Below are positions 1-9,311 of a stretch of 64,000 bases of DNA, piece after piece (the first letter of the stretch is position 1; each line of letters starts with the position of its first letter). The notes under the pieces are model-generated. The model made no database searches and had not been told where the DNA came from. It saw only the letters and a program-made list of their open reading frames with translations. Location: the NCBI GenBank assembly GCA_002205965.3, contig NADL03000549.1:62001-126000 (forward strand), read 5' to 3'. The position numbers and the translations under genes were made by a program. This stretch comes from Kappaphycus alvarezii (Eukaryota; Rhodophyta; Florideophyceae; Gigartinales; Solieriaceae).

Positions 1-309
1 TAACTACTCAAATTGTCGAGAGAATTCCCTCTCAATATACGATGATTAAACACTCTTGTTTAACGTGCGGGAAGCCGGAATCCTCGGAGTCTGCGAAGTG
101 CCCGAAAGACTCACCAAAAAAAAATATCTTCGAAAAAGGCGTTACCTTCCCTTAAAGACATGGTTCCGTCCATAGATTCCACGACACTAGTACCTTGATT
201 GCACCCTCGCCTTGACTAGCTTGCGTAGTCGTGCTGCTAAAATCAATTTTATGTTACAACTTCACTCTGAAGTTGTATACCACAGACCAGGACTGATAGA
301 AGCACAATC

Positions 310-740
310 AATAATGCCTATCTGGCCTTTGGAACCAGACCAGGGGCACTTTATATAGACCTTTGAGGGGCTCTAAATTCAAACTAGGTACGTTGCTGAC
401 AGAATACTATGTAAGTGTTAAAGCACTTTGCTGACAATACACGTGTACGTGCCAAGTACTAATTGAACCCTAGCAGTACTGTACTGTACTGTTATGGCTC
501 AATTAGTACGTGGCATGTGCACGTGTATTGTCAGTCTAGTACAGTGACAGTTGCATTATAGGACCATTGCATTAAAGCATTCGTGTCAAATGCAACTACG
601 GCATTAATTCAGTTATCGCATTTGATGCATTTTAGTGCACAGTACGATAATACAGTAGTGACTGTACAGCACCTGGCGAGTCTATATAAAGTGCCCCTGG
701 CTTGGTCTCCAGGTCCAGAGAGGCATCAGTGTTCGAGTGA
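310..740. repeat. Long inverted repeat with TATA-like boxes in both arms
   Basis: An outer arm at about 320-370 reads inverted at about 676-730; both contain the string ctatataaagtgcccctgg on opposite strands, so each arm carries a TATATAAA box pointing inward. An inner, nearly perfect hairpin lies at 431-469 and 496-534. The stretch between inner and outer arms (370-430 and 535-670) aligns poorly. This may be a fold-back or MITE-like element, or two head-to-head copies of a promoter-bearing repeat. No coding region is evident inside it. Confidence 0.75.
431..534. repeat. Hairpin with about 39-base arms
   Basis: Bases 431-469 pair with 496-534 with roughly four mismatches. The loop (470-495) contains three overlapping TGTAC pentamers. 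This is the core of the larger inverted repeat and could extrude as a cruciform. Confidence 0.85.
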
Positions 741-797
741 CAAGCAAACTGATCCGTGCTTTACAGTTTCCGCAGTAAGCTGTAACAGTACAGTACA

Positions 798-905
798 TTA
801 ACCAGTGCGACTCGCAAGTATAGAATCAAGGGTATCTTCCCAACCACTGAATTTTGGACCTTTAACGGCATATCGCCTGAAAGTTTCCACCAATTTGAGT
901 ACCGC
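798..905 (-). repeat. Left copy of an inverted dispersed repeat
   Basis: Read on the minus strand this segment shares tttcaggcgatatgccgtt and, further on, ttcagtggttgggaagata with the plus strand at 4055-4235. The two copies face each other across the Tc1 cluster. A minus-strand frame through this copy could encode a short peptide, but it is not long enough to call a gene. Confidence 0.65.
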
Positions 906-1184
906 AGTGTGGCACATCGCGGGTTCCCGTGAGGGAACAAAGGGTCCGAGCCTTTTGCGGAGGAATATAGAACGTAGGAGAGTATAGAGTAGATGGTCGA
1001 TTAAGGGTAATGAGAGGGCAAAGCGTAAGGAAGGTAGCGGAGGATACCAGCAAAGTGCGAAGCACATATATACTCGACAATTACTCCTTGGTGACCTCGC
1101 CCTCGTCGCGATATTGCCGAGGGAGTCCAGGCTTGAGTAGCGGCTGACGGCGCGAGTCGTGCGACTCCACAGCACTGCTCACAG

Positions 1185-1275
1185 CATGATAATTACAGTA
1201 TCGTACAGTACCGTGCAATCAATACTTACTGTACGTTAATTACAGTACCGTACGGTGCAGTGCTGTTAACAAGCA
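1185..1275. repeat. Cluster of GTACAG/CTGTAC motifs
   Basis: Four to five variants of TACAGTACCGT and its complement occur in about 90 bases, partly as inverted pairs. It belongs to the pentamer family that recurs near 480, 22.5-22.9, 28, 60.5-60.7 and 63.4 kb. Confidence 0.6.
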
Positions 1276-1347
1276 GTGCTTTTCAAATTTGCTATTAAAT
1301 AAAAACGATACTGTACGTATAAAAAACTATTTCAACCCACATTTGTA

Positions 1348-2820
1348 CACTCCTACTAGAAATGATATGACAATGGACCCAAAGAGCAGTACAGTACTTT
1401 TCTCAGTGGTATTTAGAAACCAATCTGCCAGTTGGATATTCTATATAAAAGAATGGTTACAGGGTCTTTCTCTTATATAAAATAGACGTGCAGGTCCACG
1501 CCATGTGCTGGTGGCGGGAAACCCCCCTCCAGAAATGATATGACAGAAACAGTTGCACAGCACTTCCCGCTTCGTGGAAAGCTCATAGACCTCAGAACGA
1601 GCCATTCACCTCTCACGTTCTGATAATGGGTTGCCCGTGCTCCCTCTCTGAGAGGGAACGAGGACAGATCATCGGGCTGCGTAAGGAAAATTATAAGATT
1701 TCCCACACGCAACATGGTGAATAACTTTCTACGGGACCTCGAAATCTATGGGAAAAAAAAGACACCAGGTCTGCCTCGAAAACTCACCCCAGGAGGTGAA
1801 CAGCTACTACTTTGGGAAGCAGGAAAGAGAAATTATTCAGCAAGCGAGCTGTGCGATCGCCTTGACCTCCCCGTTTCTGTTACTAATCTGAAGCATTAAC
1901 TCTCTTGTACTGCTCATTTACAGTTTAAAAAGGTTCCAAATGGTCCGCCGCTTGCGTGTAGATACAAGTAAAAACGCACTGAGTGGGCCCGAACGCACGT
2001 CACCTGTGATGCTGGTAAATGGTCGCTAGTACGTTTTTCAGATGATATTAGATTTTGCTTAGATGTTCCTGTTGTATTGCACAGCTACTGGCACGACTCA
2101 AGAAAGGAAGGTCGAATTTTGTCCCATCGTCAGAACGGTGGTGGCGGGTTCATGTTTTAGGGGGCCTTTTCGCGCCAGCGTAAGACGCCACTTGTGTAAA
2201 TGAAGGGTAGAGAGAACACCCAAACATATTAAAAGCTCATGAACGAATATCTAGTGCCTAGTGACGAATAGAAGATGCCTGCTTGGTGGATATATCAGCA
2301 AGATGATGATACTATTCATGTTTCTAAGGCTACTCTAGAATGGTCTGAATGGTATTCGACTCATGAAGTGGACTGCTCGTTCCTCCGATCTCAATCCCGT
2401 TGAAAATCTATTGGGAAACCTTGCACGCAAAGTTTATGGCAGGGACCTTTTCGACTGCGTTTTGGACTGCTGGGAGACTATGGACCATCGTGAAACAGAA
2501 CCTATACTGAAATCCATTAATGCGATAGCCATGGAAGTCCTTACGAACAAAGGGGGCCCTAATCACTACTAGATGATGATTAAAGGCAATTTAATCGGAC
2601 GTAGAAGCAGTAGAGACCAAATTTCCTGTCATTTCTGGCGGGTGAATTCACCCCACAAGCACATGCTGCGGACCTGCACGTCGATTGAATAAAAAAGAAT
2701 GGATCTGTAACCATTTTTTTCTATAACAAATTTAGTGGGCAGATTAATTTTTAAAATGCCACTGAGAAAAGTACTGTATTGCTCTCCGGGTCCACTGGCC
2801 TATCATTTCTGGCCGGAGTG
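1348..2820 (+). mobile_element. Tc1-type DNA transposon with IR/DR ends, decayed
   Basis: The element starts with CACTCC and ends with GGAGTG, and both ends abut TA (1346-1347 and 2821-2822), the target duplication of Tc1/mariner elements. The terminal inverted repeats are long, about 1348-1550 against 2625-2820. Each carries the motif agaaatgatatgac twice, at its outer end (about 1359) and inner end (about 1531), matching the IR/DR layout of Tc1-like elements in which transposase binds both copies. Inside is a broken transposase on the plus strand. The right end touches a second Tc1 relic of opposite orientation. Confidence 0.85.
1626..2572 (+). pseudogene. Tc1-type transposase, frameshifted
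   Basis: This was the transposase of the enclosing element. A start at 1626 gives an N-terminal helix-turn-helix beginning MGCPCSLSERERGQIIGLRK. The frame shifts near 1714, where NNFLRDLEIYGKKKTPGLPR continues the DNA-binding domain and its GRPR-like hook. After a stop at 1899 further pieces include RQNGGGGFMF (about 2130-2160). The catalytic triad can still be traced: Asp in FSDD (2041), Asp in QQDDD (about 2302) and Glu in SSDLNPVEN (about 2400). At least two frameshifts and several stops make it non-functional. Its length of about 315 codons is close to the family norm. Confidence 0.85.
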
Positions 2821-2856
2821 TAGAATCAAAACAACGGTGGACACCTCAAGCGAACT

Positions 2857-3853
2857 TTATTGATACTGATACTGGATTCTTGCCCCGTTTGACTTCAGCA
2901 CGGCGATACAATGCCAAACTATGGATTTGACAAGGTTTTGCAACGTTTCCTCAGGAATTCGCTACCAACTATCAATGATAGCTTCCCTAAGCTCCTCCAA
3001 AGGACTAAAATGTCTCGCGCCCCTATATATATCGCTCTCAACAACCCACTACAAGTTCTCTATTTGGTTTAATTCAGGCGCACGTGATTGTTACTCGAAA
3101 ATTTTTATTGTACTGTCGTCGAACTACTTTCTGTATCTCTAAAAACATGGCACGGGAAATTTTTCTGTTGATTTAACCACTTTGCACGTCTATAAAAGCC
3201 GCCAAGGCCGGGGAATTTCCGCTAAAGCCTTGATATACTTTGATTAGTTCTTTCGCTCGCTATTAAACACCAAATCACATGAAACATAGAAAGAAAAGCA
3301 TCCTCACACCATCAAACTCTGAACCTCCTGCCATTTCGAGAAGAAGCGTTCATCTTTGCTAATATCATGCCAATATCACGCCAATCAGTCCGGGCCGTTA
3401 AAGTTAAACTCTTTTTTATCCGAAAAGACAGCTTTTTGCCACTGAAAAAGCTCCTATTTCCCCGTCTTGGTCGCCCATTCCACTCTGTCCTTCGTATACC
3501 AATCAGTCAATGAAAAGGACTTCTGATTTACCGATACTGTATTTTATGCTTCCACTGCAACAGAAGCAGTACTAAAGCCCTTGATAGCTCAAAACCCAGA
3601 TCCTTACGGATGCAGTTTTCCGTATGTCCGGATTGAAGGCCTACCGGATGACGAGGACATGTGTAGTCTATGAATACTTGCGAGCCCCCCCCCCGCTCTT
3701 TTCTTGGTCTGTAACCCGCACGGTACTTCAAATATAAACTGAAAACCTCTTGCTACCAATCTTCTTAGCTATCGTCGGCTTTGTCAACTTTATGGAAAAT
3801 AGGGCATCAATTGATCCTCTCTCCTTCTCGGTCAAAATGTTGTAGCGGGGCAT
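2857..3853 (-). pseudogene. Second Tc1-type transposase, decayed
   Basis: Read on the minus strand, an ATG at 3851-3853 opens MPRYNILTEKERGSIDALF, the usual Tc1 N-terminal helix-turn-helix, which stops after 41 codons. Further family landmarks follow in shifting frames: FSDKKEFNFNGPD, YWHDISKDERFFSKWQ, WFDD-like FDDSTIKI, ELNQIENL, and the C-terminal IPEETLQNLVKSIVWHC, ending near 2857. The first catalytic Asp (FSD) and final Glu (QIEN) persist, but the middle Asp of the QQDN motif reads Lys (QQKNFPCH). Terminal repeats could not be defined. This copy is inactive and is a different, older subfamily from the adjacent 1348-2820 element. Confidence 0.82.
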
Positions 3854-4054
3854 TTTTTGGGTAGATAATGCGGTAGCAGATGCTTGGGGAGGTGGACACT
3901 TCACTATGCTTTACTTTGCGTCACCATTTTCAATCATAGCCTTACCATTATAGGCATTCCCGCCAAATTGTGTTGTGATTATATAAATATGGGCTACAAA
4001 AAAATTTTTTTTATATGTATTGTTTTTATTTTATCCAAAAGCAAATTTGATTGG

Positions 4055-4235
4055 CACCGCTATACTCAGTATGGTGAAATCTTTCAGGCGATATGCCGTT
4101 CAAGTTCATAACAAGTACATTGGACTGCCAACCTTTCCATTAATCGCAGTAAACCAACCCAATTTGCCCCCCTCAAGGTAAAGTGTTCAGTGGTTGGGAA
4201 GATACTCATGATTGTATACTTCTGCGCACTTGTAT
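4055..4235 (+). repeat. Right copy of an inverted dispersed repeat
   Basis: This is the partner of 798-905 in opposite orientation. It carries about 90 extra bases between the two shared blocks, so either this copy gained sequence or the left copy lost it. The pair brackets the Tc1 cluster. Confidence 0.65.
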
Positions 4236-4275
4236 TGTAAGTGGCTAGCTAAATTACGCCTTGTCTGCGATTTTT

Positions 4276-4360
4276 GTTATCAGGAAAATTGAATAAAACA
4301 CCCTATTTAAACCAAACGTTCCGTTATCAGGAAAATTATGTAAACCAGCCTATTCAACCC
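4276..4360. repeat. Imperfect tandem duplication, about 47-base period
   Basis: The string gttatcaggaaaatt followed by a similar 20-base tail occurs at 4276 and again at 4323. It lies in non-coding DNA. Confidence 0.7.
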
Positions 4361-5400
4361 CCTCTTTCCCCCCTTGGCAAAATTGTAACTCCTGCACGAA
4401 ATTTGTACGAAATACGCCCACGAAATAGGAGACAGTAATTGGAGCAAAGCCATACCGAAAGCGATTCTTATGTGTACTCAAAATTCCCGTTTCCTGGCCC
4501 ACTCGCCCAAAGTCGCGCTTTTGAAACCTGAAATCATGCAAAGAATGCTCTTTGTTGTAGTAAATTGGTTTCAAAGTAAATGAATGAATGTGAAACGCCC
4601 TTAAGCTTATGCCCCAACGTCTAAGCTCGCCTCTTTCGACCTCTTCCATGATTTCAGAATCAGATCTGCGAGTGAATCCGCTGCGACGCGTAGATGAAGG
4701 GGATGGGCTCTGCGCCTGCGACGATTAAGTGCTCTCCCAATGCGGTAATCGTATGGAAGAGCCATTTCAGAGGCAGTGTGAAACAGCTTGTGTTGTGAAG
4801 GGCAGCGCTGGTGTTCTGAGTATGAGGACTGTAACAACCATGAACTTCACGAAGTTTTAATTGTGTAAAGGCACTTAAGTTCTCATGTAACATATTAACC
4901 TGTATAAATCGTGGGGGTCGTGGCTATGAAATTTCCTACGATAAATTCCTAAGGCATAAATCCTCTACTGACAAAAAACAGATGAGTATCAGGACAGATG
5001 TATATGTGAGTACATCATTGGTGAGCTGCCACGATGAAATAATTCATTACAGCACGACTTCTGCTACAAAATAATGATGACCATGTCTTCCAAACATTAA
5101 AACACCACAAAACTTTTCGTGTTTGGGGGATAAATGGGGCTCTTTAATGTCTAAAAGATATGGTGGGTTCTAGCCCAGAATATCCTAGAGGGTATACTAA
5201 CTCTTAATTTTCCCTGAAATGCGGGCTCAAGGCAGGCCGGCAGTCATGCTGAAAGGGACATTAGGTCGCCACAGCATTCCTTTTGGTAAGCACCGATCGT
5301 ACCTTACCATAGGTCTTCATCGCTCCAATATCCATGCAGTCGGAGACACAGATTACTTTGACGTAAACTTCGTCAATTTTTTTCCCCCTCATATGCTAGA
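4361..5400. other. Non-coding stretch, no supportable gene
   Basis: Two overlapping minus-strand frames between 4607 and 4893 are open for 76-77 codons but disagree with each other and match nothing I recognise. The remainder is AT-rich with scattered stops in all frames. Confidence 0.5.
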
Positions 5401-5406
5401 GCGAAG

Positions 5407-5577
5407 ATGTCTAACCAAAGCAAAAGCCTCAACGCAACCCAACCAGATAAGAAGCGGAAATTCAAGGATTTTTTCACGAAAAAATCGAAGCCATTCTCTT
5501 TACGCACAGGAATTATTTCTCCTTTTGATTTCTTTATACTTTCCAGTTTTTTACGGGAAGAAATTTCTGGCTCCTAA
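5407..5577 (+). CDS. Possible first exon or relic encoding a Lys-rich N-terminus
   Basis: An ATG at 5407 opens a 56-codon frame starting MSNQSKSLNATQPDKKRKF and continuing KDFFTKKSKPF, a basic nuclear-targeting-like start. The downstream part becomes hydrophobic and AT-driven. A longer overlapping frame (5219-5779) is less convincing because it turns into low-complexity Phe/Leu/Ile. It could be the N-terminus of a degraded transposase or a spurious frame. I do not recognise it. Confidence 0.2.
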   Translation: MSNQSKSLNATQPDKKRKFKDFFTKKSKPFSLRTGIISPFDFFILSSFLREEISGS

Positions 5578-6075
5578 TACTTTTTTATTTTTCTCTTTTT
5601 CTGGTTTTTGTTTGATTGCATTTTTCGTTCTTAGTAATTGTTTCAATCGTATCTGGCTATTTGATCTTTTTCGACCCAGAATAATCTTATTCATGATAAA
5701 GATTCCCACAAGTAATTTTCGCAATAAATTATTCCTTTCAAAGCTGTTTGCACTAATTTACATTGAAAAATCAATTTAGACCTTCTTTTTGAATCAAGAA
5801 GACTGCATATCAGAGGTTTATAGGGACATTTAAACTATTTTGGTGCTAGCGGCCCTAGCAAAAACCCAACAATTTACATCCCGTTTTACAGTCATCACAC
5901 ACGGACTTTGCCCCTCCGGCCCCATTTCCAAATCTCGCCATCCACGTCCCCTTTCCGTCTCTCCGCTATTTCTTTCTGGCCTAAAAGGTGTATAGACACA
6001 AAAAATCGTTATTCTAGTTACCCACCGGAAAGAAGAAGCTTATAATGAAGAATTACTGCGAACAGCAGCGATTGA

Positions 6076-6240
6076 AGGTGCACCGAGAACCCGGGCGTGG
6101 TGCTAATTTTCGGCGATCCTCAGAGCCGTGCGCATTTTGTTGAGGTGAAAAAATACCTAAGCAGGATGTTACAAGAGGTATTTGCACAGCAGAATGACGA
6201 AAGCGATGCAGAAAACCTGCATATAGACGGCGATAATTAA
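6076..6240 (+). pseudogene. Short coding relic, unknown family
   Basis: The frame reads VVLIFGDPQSRAHFVEVKKY and ends QQNDESDAENLHIDGDN at a TAA. A second frame just upstream reads EELLRTAAIEGAPRTR, so one frameshift probably splits a once continuous acidic-tailed protein. There is no start codon and no family assignment. Confidence 0.3.
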
Positions 6241-7310
6241 TGCAGTATGCGCCCCGCACCAGCTGTGTAATGCTACGGGCAGGGAGGATAGTAGACTGAG
6301 TAAAAGAGCGAGCTACGCCTTCCGTTTTCAGTACCAGTGTGGGCAGTCGGCCTCTCTCTTACCCTAAAAACTCCCTAGAAATAGCTAAAGTGACCGAGAA
6401 CCAGTTGCCTCATGTCAGATTGTATTTTCTCTTGCAATTACCTCACGTTATCGCATAGTTCGTTCACAGTCAGGATTTAAACGTACGTCATCGTGCGATA
6501 AGTATAAGTACAAGAGACTGCTATGTTGTAAGCTAGAAACTCAGCTTGGTCTGGCAGTTCGAATTTATAGGGCCAAATTAACTACTCCAAATACCCTGTA
6601 ATGGTAGGGATGAGTTCAAGGTCTGGAAAAGTGGGTTGGAAATCCCGATTAGTGGATCGCAGACCGGACTCCGTTTCGAGGTGTACAGCACCGACCACTA
6701 GAGCAAGTGAAGAATGCAATATTTACGACACGTGACATAAATACAAGTATTAATCGTTACAGGGTTTGAAATGTGGATGTAAATGAATATAGGATACCTC
6801 GATTGAAGAATATGAAATTTCCGAAAGTTAAGTTTCGAGTGAATTTTGGAAATTATCCGGAATTATTTGCAAAATAATTTCGAAAAGAAAAAAGAGTGAG
6901 TTGGCAGTATATTGCATATAGGTTAAATTCGAAACCTGAATTTAGGACTAGAAGTAGAAAGTAACTAATCCACATTACGTAGAGGACTACATTTTTCTCT
7001 AAACGGGAAAGAACCTGACAGAAAATATCCCTCGGCATCTGGTCGAGATAGGAGCACAAGAGGTCGGGAGATGGGGGTCTGAAAAGGGAGAATGCAAGGC
7101 TTTGAGGAGCTCCGATAAGGGGATGGGCCCAGATTTCGTCTATGAGACAGTTGAAGGAAAGTAGGACCAGAAAGGGTCTAAGAATGATGAAAAGGATGTC
7201 AGGGGTCCGGGGATGAAGAGGGGGATGTCGAATGTTGTCATTAAGGAGGAGAAGGAATGAATTGGATGGAATAGGAGGTTCTGGCCATGGATCCGATTGA
7301 ACAGAGGTTA
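6241..7310. other. Gene-free stretch with purine-rich tract
   Basis: No supportable gene. From about 7000 to 7310 the plus strand is strongly G/A-rich (repeated gga, aag and ggg), standing out from the AT-rich DNA that follows. It could be the decayed edge of a repeat; nothing else is identifiable. Confidence 0.4.
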
Positions 7311-7311
7311 A

Positions 7312-7551
7312 ATGAGCTTAATTCGTAGCAGGAAGGGGTGGTTACCCGTAGGCCATTCAAGGGTATGTGTGTACATGGGTATTTATGATGTCTTGAGGGA
7401 ATTGATAGGGTCTGGTCTAGAGGATGAAAGTTTTGAGGATGAGATTCATTTAGTCTCTACCAAGTATCTTTTGCAGAACTATTTGCGTCCACAGGAAGTC
7501 TTTTCCTGCATGTTTGGTACTTTAATTAGATTCATCGATATTTTAGCTTGA
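7312..7551 (+). pseudogene. Short ORF of uncertain status
   Basis: Seventy-nine codons; the part reading GIYDVLRELIGSGLEDESFE and onward has protein-like composition in otherwise AT-rich DNA. No domain is recognised. It is likely a fragment of a decayed mobile-element protein. Confidence 0.2.
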
Positions 7552-9080
7552 AAAAAGTATATATATGAAGAATAAACTGATTTCTCTAGGAGACGGAAGG
7601 AAAGTTGGGAGGTAGCCTCGAAGAAAAATCGTTTATCAGCTTTCTAGCCTCTAATCGAGGTGGAAGAGCCTACAATTTTAGAAATGGTTACTAGAGCAAT
7701 GACCCTTGTTTCACTTATTTTTCTCTTTTTTTTGTACGGCAATGTATGCTGTAACACTTTATTCCTCCGCCAAACTCTCATCTAGAGTAGCTCGTGGTTA
7801 CTTTTCCTTTGAAGCCAGCTTACCCGATCATATTTTAGTCTGAATTGCCGGAAAAAAGAAGGCTCGTTCCTGTTCGCATGGTAACGCTCGGAGGCTGACA
7901 TCGAGCGGCGTTCGCTGTCGCCAAGGAACTTCTGAGAATCGTCGCCATTCGTGTGACGGAACAGGTTTAGACGATAAAGAGTACTATTGCGTGGCGATAA
8001 TACGCATTGGAAGTAACCTAAAGTGCAGCTTTTTTGCTTACTTGTCTCCCCTCTACTTGCTGGTATAATGAGTTGCCGCCAGCTGCCGCCACAAGTTTCC
8101 GCGTACATGCGTACCACCAATCCATTTGATTAGGTATAAATCACGTTATATGTTATATTAAATAAAAACTCCGAGTTCTCACTTCAGTGTTGCCGACGAC
8201 GAATCGGCTTCAGAAAGCTCTAATCTTTGTCTCATCTCGTGGTCCCAATTGAATTCAACTACGGAAATTTGACTTATGGAAGTGGTTGGACAACAAGAGG
8301 GTTGCAGTAAGTACATTAGTGCTGCAAAATTCGTAATTTACCTACGACGGAAAATTATTGAGTAGCTTTTTGCGTATAAAAACGTTCTCATAACTTACTT
8401 TTCCTCTGCCTTAGCCCCTCTCGTCAATGAACTTTTTTTCTATTCTACTTACTATGCTCTACATAGTATCTTGTAATCGCTACATTCCTTGAGTTAGGAT
8501 ACGGCGCACGGAGAATAACTTGTACTGTAATTATACGAACCCAGAGCGCAATCCTTTATGAATCTAATAGATAATCGATAGACTAAGTTAGAACTGACGA
8601 AGTTCTATCGTTATCGAATCTAATACTTAATTTCGTTCGTATATGTCTGACAATCGAAATATCTCTTCGCTTTCCTTTTCAATAAATAACGATCCGTTGA
8701 GCCGCCGATTGAAGAGGATCAGCAATTCTTCCATGATGTTCTACCTGTGGATTATTTTGTATTATAATATGAATGGGTGGTGTACAAAAATATTATGGAA
8801 GCGTTACATTTACTGTAATTTTCCGATAAGGAGGTACATAATTTCGGATAAATAGTTTATTATTGTAATTTGTGATAGTAAAGGGGGCATTCAGGCGAAC
8901 GATCATCATAGCGAGGGAAGGCATACTGGTGATTATCTTTCAAGGTAGAATTTTAATGTGCAAGAATGAAGAAAAATCCTTTTTGATCCACGCTCAATCC
9001 CTCACAAATTTCAACCTCCATAATGATTTAAAATTACCTCATACAGCCGTTAAAAAACACAAACTACCCCTGCATGGCCC
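7552..9080. other. AT-rich gene-free DNA
   Basis: There are short frames only (7782-8120 minus, 112 codons; 8643-8855 plus), with no recognisable motif. Stops are frequent on both strands. Confidence 0.45.
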
Positions 9081-9083
9081 GTC

Positions 9084-9311
9084 TTGGTCAGTAAGTTGCT
9101 TAGAAGTGAAAGAATCTTAAGGGGTTTGACCAAAGATTCCCTTGACTCAGATACTTCTTCCAAACTTGCCCTTAACTGCTTCGAAATTAATGATCTTAAG
9201 GAACGCTCGTACATCCTTTTGCACATGGATACGGAAGAAATCACCGAAATTACGGAACTTCTCTCGCCAGAAGCAACCAAAAAAGTACTAAAAGAGTTTG
9301 GGAAAAGTTAA
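9084..9311 (+). pseudogene. Helical-protein relic, unknown
   Basis: The frame reads VSKLLRSERILRGLTKDSLD and then ERSYILLHMDTEEITEITEL before ending at 9311. It is acidic and predicted helical by composition, quite unlike the surrounding low-complexity DNA. The apparent start is probably not a true start, since the frame is open just upstream (about 9060). No family is recognised; it is most likely a piece of a decayed retroelement or transposase ORF. Confidence 0.25.

Noticed and set aside
798..1175. 125-codon minus-strand frame
   Set aside because: Overlaps two competing frames and a repeat; only the repeat similarity to 4055-4235 is defensible.
5219..5779. 186-codon open frame
   Set aside because: It turns into low-complexity Phe/Leu/Ile sequence and overlaps a more protein-like phase at 5407-5577.
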